Source of the DNA: Anadara kagoshimensis
Lineage: Eukaryota; Mollusca; Bivalvia; Arcoida; Arcidae
Length of the DNA stretch: 64,000 nucleotides
Assembly: GCA_021292105.1 (NCBI GenBank)
Contig: CM037869.1
Span: 24,070,050 to 24,134,049, forward strand
Direction: 5' to 3'
Both the position numbers and the translations under genes were made by a program. The notes under the pieces were generated by a model that saw nothing but the letters and a program-made list of their open reading frames with translations, did not search any database and was not told the origin of the DNA. Shown here piece by piece: positions 12,747 to 23,569 of the stretch (its first letter is position 1; every line of letters begins with the position of its first letter).

Positions 12747-12954
12747 ATGGCTGTCAGGCTGCTGTCAGATATAATTTGAAATATGAAGCAAATTGTTTGT
12801 TGGAGTCGGTGGGGTTGTCGTATCCATAGACGACTGTGTCTATATTTATATACCATGTATAAGCAGCGTGGCGTAATGCTGTTTGATAATTGCCCCAATC
12901 AAGATTCTGAAGTTAACTGATATGGAGGCGGTCAGCTCTCTGATTTGTTAGGAA

Positions 12955-13105
12955 AACCTGTGTGCCCCGAGGAAAACGCTGACTTTTGGCAAGCGAGCTG
13001 ACAATCTTTCTTACACAAGGATCTGTCCTAGTGTGATTCGAACTAGGGTGGCGAGAAGCACTGTGATCCGTATGCGCGCGCGCGTTTTAGACCACGTGGC
13101 TCCCG
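12955..13105 (-). mobile_element. tRNA-derived SINE fragment (second family), minus strand
   Basis: On the minus strand it has a tRNA-like head with a B box in TAGTTCGAATCACACTAGGA, followed by GGATCCTTGTG-type sequence and a conserved CTGACAAT...GCTTGCC stretch. It matches 38388-38545 in the same arrangement. A (GC)n run interrupts the head. It is degenerate. Confidence 0.5.
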
Positions 13106-13109
13106 TGAA

Positions 13110-14140
13110 AAATAAATTGTCGTAGTATATTTTTGGAAGTTTTTTCTGAATTAGTTTTAAAGAATTAAAACAACATGGCCATGCTTTAATGTGTCGATAA
13201 TGACAAATAATGTCTAAAAAAGCAAATTTTCCTGACATCACTGACGATTGTTGACTCCAAATTAAAAATAATATTTTCCGACCGTAAAGATTAACCCCAT
13301 CACCCCAAAGTCTGTATCCAGCTTACAAACTATACAGCTACATATTCAGACGGTAATCAATCCCCTCCAACCACCGCCTTCCTATTAATATCGTACCCAA
13401 TTTTAAACTTTATTTTCATACCCCCCTCTCTTTACAATTATAAAATACCAAGACTGAAAAAAATTCAGATAGTTATTCTTTGAACCATTAAAATAATAGT
13501 GTGTAAAAGGTGTAATTTGTTTCAATTGTAAAATCATGAAAACAAAAATTAAAAAAAACTTAAAATTAATATCCAGAAAATAGCATTATTATGATTATCT
13601 TTGATAAAGACCTTGAAATCATACCCGTTTTGAGATTCGTCCAATTTGGACATTAATACAGACAGACCATAAATAATGAATTAATTTCATCAAGGCACGA
13701 TGACCAATCCATTTATAAAGAATGCCCAGAGGACGAGTGACCAACCATTTCGTAAATGAAATTACAACGCGTGAAATAAACCAGATATTAGCCCATGCAC
13801 TTTACACGCAACCCTGCTTTATCCTTCCGATACAAAAAGTAGTGACCTCATCACAATTAGTCGATAAAACACCCGATGGGAAAACTGACCGCTGTAACAC
13901 AAAGCCATTGACCATCCCTTAGTGGATTGGAAAATATTCATTATAACTTCAATTATCGTTATGTTATTATTGGTCTTGTTTACAAATAATAAAGAGAGAG
14001 TTTCAGGATCGTTTTATTCCGTCATAAATTAATCAGTATCATCGGGCATGTTGTATTTTTCACACGGGTCATACGTAAGCTAACTTGGCCAGGTTCTCAT
14101 AGGCTTATATCATAAAATAATAAAATAATAAAAAATAAAA
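13110..14140. other. Non-coding stretch, no gene recognised
   Basis: AT-rich sequence without a recognisable product. The frame at 13722-13922 (66 codons) has a less biased composition than its surroundings but no motif I can name and no splice-like context. Short AAATAATA runs occur at about 14114-14140. Confidence 0.45.
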
Positions 14141-14146
14141 TGACAG

Positions 14147-14226
<80 letters not shown>

Positions 14227-14534
14227 TGGGACTTACGTCTTAGTCAAGAATAGCTCTCTTAATATCGAGATGTCACCAGCTATAGGCGAAATGGCATTAA
14301 TTTTGCAGTGCGCGATTGGCAATATGCAGAGAGTGTTCTTAACGTGCCATGCATACTGTGATACAGATCATCAATTTTTAAGGTCTTTTCCTTAAGACTC
14401 CGTCAGTTTCACTTTTAAATGCCGAGTGCATGGCGAAAGAACAGTCGCTACTTGTTTTAAAGTCTTGGTCAGTCTCCGGCCGGGGTTCGAACCCTCGACC
14501 TCTTACATGTACCAAATGAGTTACCGTAGTGGTT
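14147..14534 (-). mobile_element. AATC/CTCAA-family SINE, full length, minus strand
   Basis: Read on the minus strand, it has the A box (GGTAACTCATTTGGTACATG), the B box (GAGGGTTCGAACCCCGG) and the body (CTTTCGCCATGCACT, GTCACAGTATGC). The terminal TAGCTGGTGACATCTCGATA block follows, ending in a long (TCAA)n tail on the minus strand, seen as (TTGA)n at 14147-14226 on the plus strand. The tail type links this family to the copy at 3405. Confidence 0.75.
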
Positions 14535-14633
14535 CAAAAATGATAGGGGTTCAGTAGAGGTTAAATTATTGCAATAAATGTTCGTCTAAATGACTGAGCT
14601 CGAGTTGGGTCGACCAGACAAATTTTTGCTGCC

Positions 14634-14840
14634 CTACAGGCCTGTCGAAAGTTAACACTAAGCTAGCGAATCGGCGCGAATCAACAAGTCACCTCGATCC
14701 CTCATAAGCTATATCTCGACAGCTTTTCGACAATTATCTCTATGTAGTTTTCAGCCACTTGCTAACCATATCTCGGACACTTGGATCTTCAGCTCCTTTA
14801 CGTTTGCCCAGTGGTTAACTTTCGACAGGTCTGTGCTGTA
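14634..14840. mobile_element. Palindromic MITE (CAGACCTGTCGAAAG family)
   Basis: The left end GGCCTGTCGAAAGTTAACAC and the right end TTAACTTTCGACAGGTCTG are inverted. The interior has the family's CTCGACAGCTTTTCGACA and ATATCTCGG blocks. There is no ORF. It is a non-autonomous element whose better copy is at 36238-36458. Confidence 0.7.
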
Positions 14841-15204
14841 CCTTAGCAACAAGTAAACAGGTTGTGTAGGAACAAAATGGCTGCAATCAAGGCACTTTAA
14901 TCATCGAATTACACTACCTCTACATGGTGTACCGCACACTCGACCCTGGCTATTTTTGCAGGTTTAAGCTCCACCCTGTCCATAAATGTCTTCATTTCAT
15001 TCAAACTGTCTATACAAAGCTAAAGAAAAAAATATTTTAAAAAAAACATATACTACATAAACTTTTAACTGGAAGTAATTGAGTCATACCATTTCATAAG
15101 TTATATATAATTTATCCATGGTAAATTTGACCCAGTACAAAGTTATATCATCCTATTAGAGATGAAATAACTTTTAAATCACAAATATTCGTGGTGAATT
15201 TTCA

Positions 15205-15500
15205 TCGTGTAGCTCGGTATCTGGTAGAGCACTCGCCTATAGTGCGGGAGGCCCATGGTTCGATCCATGGTCCGATCCTGCATTTTTTTCTCTTTCCTGT
15301 TACATTTGGGGTCTCGTCCGACCCTGGGAAGTGGCCGACCAACAGGTTTGTCCCAGGGTGGAACCTGACGGTTTCGATTCAAGTAAGTTGAATCGAAAAA
15401 AGGAAGGGAGATTGTAGCGGTCTGGATAGCTCAGTGGTAGAGCACTCATCTTTAGTGGAGAGGTCCAGGGTTCGATCCCCGGTCCGGCCCTGCATTATTT
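15205..15500 (+). mobile_element. Two tRNA-like SINE units in tandem
   Basis: Two diverged units about 213 bp apart each carry a tRNA-like head, TAGCTC-G-GGTAGAGCACTC. A B box follows (GGTTCGATCCATGG, then GGTTCGATCCCCGG), then a common CCTGCAT-TTT-C-CTTTCCTGTTAC tail. In the first unit the T and anticodon stems pair well. In the second the anticodon stem is broken. The shared non-tRNA tail argues for SINEs and against tRNA genes. The 7 bp acceptor of the second unit still pairs at six positions. Confidence 0.6.
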
Positions 15501-15644
15501 CCCTTTCCTGTTACAATTGCTCTAGCTTTTCATCTGGGGACAATATTATCTCCATAACTGTCTTGAAGATATCACTAACATTGTAGGAATAAAATTCGCG
15601 TCACCAGATTTCAAACACTCCACTTCTCACTCTTAAAACATCCA

Positions 15645-16055
15645 CAGAGAGAGGGGGAAGAGAGAGGTGCGTATCCTTTTCATTATTGGATAAATAATAA
15701 ATACATGTAGATAGAAAACATGAAATTAATACATGAAATAAATTGATTAATTGATCACCCAGAGCTAGACCAGCCTTTCCAAGTTATTAGTTCAAAGTAT
15801 ATCTTTCTCTATCTCAGAGAGAGAGAGGGGGAAGAGAGAGAGAGAGTTGTGTATCTCCTTTCATCCGATTATGTAGATAGAAAACATGAAATTATTTACG
15901 CAGTATACGTATCTGATCACTCCGAGTTAGACTAGCCTTTCCAAATCAGCAGCTCCTTGAGAGAGAGAAAGTTTTGTGTATCTTCTTTCATCCAATTTTA
16001 CGCAATATTTGATCATCAAGAATTAGACAAGCCTTTCCAAGTTATTAGCTGTTAT
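15645..16055 (+). repeat. Tandem repeat, about 3 units of 100-175 bp containing GA tracts
   Basis: Three successive units carry GAGAGAG, GTGTATCTCCTTTCAT, TAGATAGAAAACATGAAATTA, GATCA-CC-AG-TTAGAC-AGCCTTTCCAA and a TTATTAGCT-like end. Units shorten from left to right. The array lies beside the conserved CAGCACTAGACGACCGTTTC motif at 16146. Confidence 0.65.
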
Positions 16056-16124
16056 AAATTATAGATCGGATAATTGGTTTACCTAACCATTATGTTACAA
16101 TATTTGTCAATTGTTATTATTACT

Positions 16125-16245
16125 AGACTTGCTTTAATTTTTCAGCACTAGACGACCGTTTCGGATTAAATCCCCTGTCAGTAGTACCCGGACCAAAATT
16201 GTGGAAATCCAAATATTTTTTTAAGATGATGAAATAAAAAAAACA
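16125..16245 (-). repeat. CTAGACGGCCGT-family repeat end, minus strand
   Basis: Contains AATTTTTCAGCACTAGACGA followed by CCGTTTCGGA. The reverse complement aligns with 28700-28830 and 49580-49720, including the GACC-AA-ATTGTG and ATTAAA-C segments. A further copy of the core is at 63748-63775. It is a non-coding repeat terminus of unknown class. Confidence 0.6.
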
Positions 16246-16249
16246 GAAG

Positions 16250-18050
16250 GGCCAAAGTGTATTTACAAAATCCATCTAAGGTAATACATCAAACTACAAA
16301 GCACAACTCAAACCCCGTGAGAAAATTAAAAATTCATGAAGCATGTAATTTTGATTAACAATGTTTACCTGACCATAACATGTATAACAATGTAATTAAC
16401 TTAATTTCTATGTTATTAACTTATCCTGCTCTCATAAAGGTGCCTTGTGTAATGAAAGGGTTTAACTTCAAGACAAAACAATTGTGATTAATTCGTTTGC
16501 ATGAATAAATTATATCGAAATATGTCCACGATATTAACAGTACCTGGCCCTGGTTTAATTCCTTAGCTATTTTTAAATTTAGCAAAATTTTTAGAATTAC
16601 TGATAATTATTTTTGTCAAAACTAAATGCAGATGTTTTAATCTACAGACACCTTAAATTCCTGAATATCTTAAGAATTAACAAAATTAAACAGATTTAAA
16701 ATTTAGCCAGATTTAAGTTAAGAAAAATCTTGGCTAAGAAATGGCTGTGAGACTGGGGGTCTGAAGCTAATTACGGGTAAAAGTACCTCATTCAGCTTCT
16801 GGACCCGGTTTTACATTCATTCTCTATTAGCATAAATTTGCCAAATTTTGATATTTTGTTTAAGTGCAGACAACTTATAGCGATCTTCAATTATTATACT
16901 TAAATCCACAAATACTTTGAACAGTAACATAGTTATACGGATTTCAAAATTTTGCCAGAAAACGAAGTCAATGAAAAAACAAGACGCAACTGGTATAAAG
17001 AGAAAACACTAACACATCAGTGTAATTATTCTCTTATATTTACAATTGTCATTGTTTCTCTACCTAAGAAACATTTTGGGCAATTGTATGTTATAGTGCT
17101 ATAGATAATAATTGACGTCAACATGCAAATACGCCATTAACTTGTTACGTCAATTGACCGCGTTTGGGATACACTACAATCACAAAGTACCTTCTGACGT
17201 TAACTTTTTACAGTTAAATACAATAAGGAATGTTATCATGTGCAACAGTTAGTCAATGTGCATCTGATTTTAACATGAACTTTTGATTTTCTGAAAGTAG
17301 TATAAATAAAACTGATGGCGAGTGGTAGAACTATTTTTGTTATCATTTGTGCTTCTGGATTGTGATTCTGAAATGGTTGTGGCCGCTACCATTTTTCCGA
17401 TGATGGGTGTCGAGGCAGAGTAAAAATTAAATTTTTTAAAATACATACAAGGTATTACGTATTTAGTTTTTGTTTTGGCATTGAAGATTGTAAATATAAG
17501 AAATGACATTCTTTTTTTCCGTTATCGATGCAAGTATGAATAACAATGGCCGGTCCAAATTATACATGAACGGCTTCGCCAGATATCTCCGTCTGAAACG
17601 AGTAATAGATTTTCTTTACCTCGTCCCCTGATTATATTTCAACAGCGTCTATCTATCGTTTAACCATTGCTATCCACACCTCGGCCACTTGGCAACCAGA
17701 TCCCGATTTTTAAGCTGAATGCTAAACTTATAAAAGGTCTGTACTGTGTGTTATGCGTAAATGGCATATTTTCTGTGGTTGTTTATTTTCAGTAATAATG
17801 TACCTCAGCATATGGCGCTATTTATGACACAAAACTACTAGAAAAAATAGAATCTTATGGAAATTGCTCTTTGTTAAAGTATTTTAAGGAAAACAGATAA
17901 TTTCACATAAAAATGACATAAAAAAAGACCACACCATTTACCAGTTAAAATGTCTGATAGATATTAATCAGTGTAAATAAAATTGTTTGTTAATGCGTTG
18001 ATAAAATAGAAATCGGTTAATAAAGCATTGATACATTCGTTCGATTCATT
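16250..18050. other. Non-coding stretch with a degraded MITE near its end
   Basis: No gene recognised. About 17545-17740 is a worn member of the palindromic MITE family: CTATCTATCG, CTCGGCCACTTGGCA, AAAGGTCTGTACTGTG. Its left end is lost. The 17480-17520 segment matches the outer arm of the 11145 palindrome. Confidence 0.5.
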
Positions 18051-18052
18051 TA

Positions 18053-18215
18053 CCACTAAGGTAGCTCAGTTTGTAAAGTGTTTGCTCAGTATGTGAGAGG
18101 TCATGAGTTTAAACCGCCAATCACTCCACATTTAAAATGGCAGTGAGTTGGGGGGAGTCTTCAGAAGAGACCTTAAAAACCGACGTTCCGCGTCAAAATA
18201 ATGTTAACAAAATCT
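18053..18215 (+). mobile_element. CTCAA-family SINE, 3' truncated
   Basis: Head CCACTAAGGTAGCTCAGTTT with a worn B box (CATGAGTTTAAACC), followed by a shortened body with AGAGACCTTAAAAACCGACG. The 3' half is missing. Confidence 0.6.
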
Positions 18216-18282
18216 AATTGCATTGGTTTACGAATACACCGTATACTCCATTCGTGTCAATCCTAAATGAATCGAATGATTG

Positions 18283-18545
18283 ATTGTTTGTTTCATTCAT
18301 TCATTCATTCATTCATTCATCGATTGACTGATTTATTGAAAGAAGTATTATTAGTTTTGATTTATATCGAGACATCACCAGTTATAGGTAAAGTAGCAAT
18401 GTGCAGGAAGATTCTTTAACGTGTCACGCCTGCCCTGACATGGGGCATGGGTTTTTTTTCCAAGTCTCTTCTAAAAGGACACCAGGATTGTCCTTTACAA
18501 ATGCAGAGTGATTGGCGAAAGAAGGTTAATTAAAAGTCAGGTCAG
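18283..18545 (-). mobile_element. CTCAA-family SINE, 5' truncated, minus strand
   Basis: Begins (plus strand) with a (TTCA)n/(ATTG) tail, then ATATCGAGACATCACCAGTT, CGTGTCACGCCTGCCCTGAC and TGGCGAAAGAAGG, the reverse complement of the SINE 3' body. The tRNA head is absent. The copy lies head-to-head with the truncated one at 18053. Confidence 0.65.
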
Positions 18546-18689
18546 CCAAATTATTCAAAACAAAATGCAAAACACACACATTCTGTAAAACAGGAAAATT
18601 TGCGTGCATTTTTTTCGCGCAAATAAACGAGAGAAAAATGGATTTTCGCGCAAATAAACGAGAGAAAAATGGCACGAAAAAAAACTTTG

Positions 18690-19250
18690 TCGAGTGTTTT
18701 ATTTTGCTATATATAATCCACTTGCATTTGGACTGATCATCCTTTGAAGACGCAAAAATAAATCTTTAAATACAGATTTTTGCGAAAATTTCCCAATTTA
18801 CTAGCTGTTTATTACAAGCAATTGACATAATATAAATCAATATGAATTTATGAGATTTAATTATTTTTTACATATCAGTCTTCCATTGCTTTATATATAA
18901 GATCATGCGCAAAGACAAAAAGGGGAGAGAAAAATTCTTTTATTTTCATTTTTCAGTCATGGGAACCCTACATTTGGTTTTATACTTTGTTTTTACATTC
19001 ATCACCCGTAAACAAGATTGCAACCGACATTTTATTTAAATTAATGTGACCTTTGACTTCTGTTCGATTTTGTTAATGTCAAAACAGTGACGTTAATAAG
19101 TACAATGCAGTTTTATTAGCAAGCTGTTTACAAACTTTATTACAATTTCAATAATGTATTTCATTTCGAGGTATAAATTACTATTATTATTTGCATGGAC
19201 GTAAAGATGATCAATTTTCTGCTTTTTATTTATACGTAGTACTTAACAGA
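18690..19250. other. Non-coding stretch, nothing recognised
   Basis: AT-rich sequence. Just upstream, at about 18597-18670, a CGCGCAAATAAACGAGAGAAA segment is directly repeated. No gene seen. Confidence 0.5.
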
Positions 19251-19259
19251 TTTATGCGT

Positions 19260-20760
19260 TAATACAACTTACAATTCTCAAAGTGCTATAACTGGTATCG
19301 ACCGTCAATTTCTCTGTGATAACAAATAATACTTTGGGTGCGAGGTTACAAAAAATTGTTCGTCTTCCAAATGTTTGTTGTAGACAGTTCCGAGTGCATT
19401 CAATAGACTTTGTCTGTGATAACAAATAGAACTTTGAGTGCGAGGTTACAAAAAAATGTTCGTCTTCCGAGTGCTTATTGTAGACAGTTCTATGTGCATT
19501 CAATAGACTTTGTCTGTGAAAACAAATAAATATGTCTTTGGGTGCGAGGTTACAAAAAGCTGTACGCCTTCCGAATGCTTATTGTACACAGTTTCGAATG
19601 CATTCGGTAGACTTTGTCTGTAAACAAATACATGTATTACTTTGGGTGCGAGGTTACAAAAAGCTGTACGCTTTCCGAATACTTATTGTAGACAGTTCAG
19701 ATTCCATTCAATAGACTTTTGTTTGTGAGAACAAATATAACTTTGAGTGCGAGGTTACAAAAAGTTGTCCGTCTTCCGAATGTTTGTTGCAGACAGTTCC
19801 GAGTGCATTCAGTAGACTTTGTCTGTGACAACAAATATTACTTTGGTTGCGAGGTTACAAAAAAGTACCTCTTCCGAGTGCTTATTGCAGACAGTTCCGA
19901 ATGCATTCGATAGACTTTGTCTGTGAAAACAAATATGTCTTTGGGTGCGAGGTAACAAAAAGTTATTCGTCTTCCGAGTGCTTATTGCAGACAGTTCCGA
20001 ATGCATTAAATAGACTTTGTCTGTGAAAACAAATACACGCATTACTTTGGGTGCGAGGATAAAAAAGCTGTACGCCTTCCGAATACTTATTGTAGACAAT
20101 TCAGGGTGCATTCAATAGACTTTGTTTGTGAGAACAAATATTACTTTAAGTGCGAGGTTACAAATAGCTGTACGTCTCCCGAATGCTTATTGTAAAAAGT
20201 CCCGAGTGCATTCAACAGACTGTCCGTGAGAACAAATATTTTTTGGGGCTCGAGGTTACAAAAAGTTGTACGTTTTCCTAGCGCTTATGGTAGACAGTTC
20301 TGGGTGCATTAAATTGACTTTGTCGGTGAAATAAATACATCTATTACTTTAGATACGAGGTTACAAAAAGCTGCAGACCTTCCAAATGCTTATTGTAGAC
20401 AGTTCAGAGTGCATTCAACCAACCATTGAATAGACTTTGTTTGTGAAAACAAAAATTACTTTGAGTGCAAGGTTACAACTATGTACCTCTTTCGATTGTT
20501 TATTGTAAAACATTCCGAGTGCATATAATAGACTTTGTCTGTGAAAACACATATGTCTTTGGGTGCGAGGTAACAAAAAGTTATTCGTCTTCCGAGTGCT
20601 TACGGTAGACAGGTCTGGGTGCATTCAACAGATTGTGTCTGTGAGAACAAAATTAATATTACTTTGGATACGAATGCATTAAATAGACCATGTCTTTAGA
20701 TTAAATATTACTTTCGGTGCGAGGTTACAGAAAGTTGTATGTCTTCTTAATAGCTTTTTC
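19260..20760 (+). repeat. Satellite array, about 14 units of roughly 100 bp
   Basis: Each unit contains, in order, CTTTGGGTGCGAGGTTACAA, a GT-CGTCTTCCGA-TGCTTATTGTAGACAG block, TTC-GAGTGCATTCAATAGAC, and TTTGTCTGTGAAAACAAATA. The start points of GCGAGGTTAC recur at about 19338, 19439, 19541, 19649, 19748, 19849 and onward to about 20718. Units vary in length by a few bases, with small insertions such as CATGTATT. Open frames on both strands follow the repeat and show no selective signature I can see. Confidence 0.85.
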
Positions 20761-21598
20761 TGAATTTATTTAATGCAGTTTGACCTACTTTTGTTGCACT
20801 CTGATATATTATATTTCATATTGGAACAACAAACTTCTTATACATTCTTATCGTATTGAACGATATTGTAGCGAAAAAGAGGAAAACAAATCAGAAAAAC
20901 GACCTTATAATGTGTAAAAATTCCTCTTGAGATCAACCCGTAACGCCAATATTAAAGAATGCTTATTGATAAAATTCATCTTATAGTATGCAATAGTTTA
21001 AACCTGTTTAACCCTACATGATTAAGTTGTTATGCCGAGCCAGCATGGATAAACAACAGACAGCGTCTGATTCTGATGAAAACCATCTATTCAGCTACTA
21101 ACCGGAACACATATTACAATACTAACAAACACAACCGGACCGGAATCCGGATACTATAACAAAAGCTAGACCACAATTCCAGTCTGCAATTCTACATAAA
21201 TTGCAACCCGCAATTGAACTTGTTGTTTTTTCCATGCACTAGATGACAACATGAATCATATCGGGGAAATTGCTCTGTAATCCCAAGCTCGTGCTGTAGC
21301 CTGAGGTGTCACAAGTATTCTGATAGCACGCAAAGAAGATTAAAAGCTTTTGCGAAAATTCATACATTCAGTAGTTAAGAGTGTTGCCCAGTTGCCTAAA
21401 TTGATCATATGGTGTGAACAGTAGTAAATATCTGTATTAGATTTTTTTTTTTTTTGTGGTGGTGGCGGCGCATGCCCAGGTATTCAGGTGTGCCTTCTTG
21501 TCTTGGCAAAATTTTTTGTAGAAATAGCTGTTTTATGGACATTATTTCATCACATTTTGTGTTAAAAAGAACATTTAGTGTATCGTTGTCAAGTAGAG

Positions 21599-22753
21599 AT
21601 GATTTTTGAACAGTTACAAGAAGCATTAGTGGCCAATTTGGATGAAAATAGAATGGATCAGTTGGTGTCGAGTGACTTTGTTCAAAACGTAATGGCGCCA
21701 AAATTAGTGTCAGATGTTAGTGTGAATTCGGGATGTAAAACTGGACACATAGAAACTGTAAGTACTGTAAACACAGTAGCACAAACCCATGGGCCCCCAG
21801 ACACTCCCAGAAAGAGACATTTATCAGAATCAGAACCAGTAATTAATAACAAAAAAGCCAAATGTTCACAACCCATCGGGGCCCCACCTGATCAGGTAAA
21901 TGTGGACATGCAATCAATAGCCAGTATGATAAGTAACCTGTCCAAAAATTTTAACAGTGTTGCAAATAGACTAGAGCAGCGTATCAGTGACATTGAAAGT
22001 AACGTCGAAAGGCGGCTCACGGTGAAATTCAACACTGTAATCACAGATAGAGTGAAAAATGAGGTCGATAGCTTAAAATCTGAGGTTAATGGGCAATTCA
22101 GTGAAATAAAAGACAAGGTAGTGGTCCTTGAGAAATCGTTTGCTGAAGTAGTGTCGTCTGCTCCCACCGCTAGTATAAATGTAAACAAACACAGTGACAA
22201 CCTGTCAGTCGTCGTGAAAAATCTCCCTTTTGACCAGCGTGAATCCAGAGACGATAGTATCGTTACACGCAAAATATCCGAGCTGTTTAAAGACGGTCTT
22301 AAGATTCCCGATCTTGATTGTGTAAAAGTGGAGAGGAAAGTAAACCGATCGAACAATAATAAACCAGGTTTGGTTGTTGTTGAACTGAAATCTTTAGAGG
22401 ACAAAAAGAGGGTGTTAGGTACCAAAAAATCACTGAAAAATTCCAAAAAGTATGAACGTGTATATATAGAAAACCATGTCCCATTTGAACAACGAGTTAT
22501 GAACAATAATAATCGTACAATTTTAAAAGCTCTGGGAAAAGATAGTGATTTCACAATTAGGTCAGGTCGAATTATTCGTAAACAATACGATCAGCGGGTG
22601 GATGAGCGACGTGATAGATCACGTGACAGTCGGGGTTCGCCACATAAGGACAATGAAGAAACCCGAAAGACCCCGGAAAAACGACAATTTGAATATGGTA
22701 AACGTGGGCGTGGTAAAGGAGCTCGAGGTCGTGCAAATCATAATAGACATTAG
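21599..22753 (+). CDS. LINE ORF1 protein (coiled coil, RRM-like, basic tail)
   Basis: A frame of 384 codons from the first ATG. The open frame extends a few codons upstream only with a GTG. The product is probably the retrotransposon RNA chaperone that coats element RNA. Residues of roughly 105-180 are heptad-like (RLEQRISDIESNVERR, EVNGQFSEIKDKVVVLEKS) and predict a coiled coil. The segment beginning LSVVVKNLPFDQRES has the beta-strand/RNP character of an RRM, and a following section (KKYERVYIENHVPFEQR) resembles the C-terminal domain of L1-type ORF1 proteins. The last 50 residues are very basic with RGG-like repeats. No zinc knuckle is seen. It stops with TAG, and ORF2 continues in the same frame directly after it. 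Confidence 0.8.
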   Translation: MIFEQLQEALVANLDENRMDQLVSSDFVQNVMAPKLVSDVSVNSGCKTGHIETVSTVNTVAQTHGPPDTPRKRHLSESEPVINNKKAKCSQPIGAPPDQVNVDMQSIASMISNLSKNFNSVANRLEQRISDIESNVERRLTVKFNTVITDRVKNEVDSLKSEVNGQFSEIKDKVVVLEKSFAEVVSSAPTASINVNKHSDNLSVVVKNLPFDQRESRDDSIVTRKISELFKDGLKIPDLDCVKVERKVNRSNNNKPGLVVVELKSLEDKKRVLGTKKSLKNSKKYERVYIENHVPFEQRVMNNNNRTILKALGKDSDFTIRSGRIIRKQYDQRVDERRDRSRDSRGSPHKDNEETRKTPEKRQFEYGKRGRGKGARGRANHNRH

Positions 22754-23569
22754 TTGGCCTGCGGGTTTTGGAACATAAATGGGTGGAGTAAGGATAAAAA
22801 TAGTGACAAAAACAATCTGATTTCCGCATGTGTTTTAAAGCGTGATCTGCATATATTGGGTATTGCTGAGTCGCACCTGTTAAATCAGAACAATATAAAC
22901 ATCGATGGATACACGTGGATCGGCAATAACAGGAAAGCTATACACGTACGTGCCAAAACGGGATCAGGTGGAGTCGGTTTACTCGTTAGGAACGACATTT
23001 ACTCTAAATTTAAAATTCAACGTGTTGATGATTCAGTCGACGGTATTCTGTGGGTGAAGTTTTCAGAAATAAAGTCAAACAACTCGTTTTATGTGTGTGT
23101 AGTTTATTTACCACCAGAAAATTCCTCTCGTTCGGTGAATATACATGAGTTTTTAGATACGTTGATGTCTCAGATTTATAATATTACAGATGGTAATTTA
23201 TTCTATTTATGTGGAGACTGGAATAGTCGAATCTCCGATGTGAATGATTTTATTCAGGGTGTAGATAAATTACCTGAGCGTCATGTGATTGATTTTACAC
23301 ATAATAGCTACGGTGATATTTTTATTGATTTTTTATGTAATATTAATTGTGCAATTTTAAACGGGAGGAATTATCTCACAAATGACTTTACAAGTATCTC
23401 GTCCAAAGGTTCATCAGTTGTTGATTATTGCATCACTCCATATGAATACTTGAATTATTATAGCGAGTTCGAAGTGTTACGTGCAAAAAGTTTGTTTGAT
23501 AGTGTTGCTGATGTAGGTACTTATGATCCAAAAATATACCAGATCATTCGATGTTGTGTTGGAAAATGA
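22754..23569 (+). CDS. LINE ORF2, N-terminal APE-type endonuclease part (frameshifted)
   Basis: An exonuclease-endonuclease-phosphatase domain that would nick target DNA. Visible motifs are FWNINGW (Asn7, counting the first codon after the stop as 1), GIAESHL (catalytic Glu39), LCGDWNSR (Asp155, Asn157) and VVDYCI. The last motif, expected as S-DH-, is absent from this frame. PDHS appears in the overlapping -1 frame at about 23539-23550, so a 1 nt loss near the A run at 23530-23535 splits the protein. There is no ATG in this frame near its beginning, and the first codon after the ORF1 TAG is TTG. Translation would need readthrough, reinitiation, or a repaired stop. Confidence 0.8.
   Translation: MACGFWNINGWSKDKNSDKNNLISACVLKRDLHILGIAESHLLNQNNINIDGYTWIGNNRKAIHVRAKTGSGGVGLLVRNDIYSKFKIQRVDDSVDGILWVKFSEIKSNNSFYVCVVYLPPENSSRSVNIHEFLDTLMSQIYNITDGNLFYLCGDWNSRISDVNDFIQGVDKLPERHVIDFTHNSYGDIFIDFLCNINCAILNGRNYLTNDFTSISSKGSSVVDYCITPYEYLNYYSEFEVLRAKSLFDSVADVGTYDPKIYQIIRCCVGK

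Noticed and set aside
15415..15495. Possible functional tRNA gene
   Set aside because: The anticodon stem does not pair, and the unit shares a non-tRNA tail with its neighbour at 15205, so it is a SINE unit.
21892..22554. 220-codon minus-strand frame inside the LINE
   Set aside because: It is the antisense shadow of ORF1. The sense frame has the domain structure and continues into ORF2.
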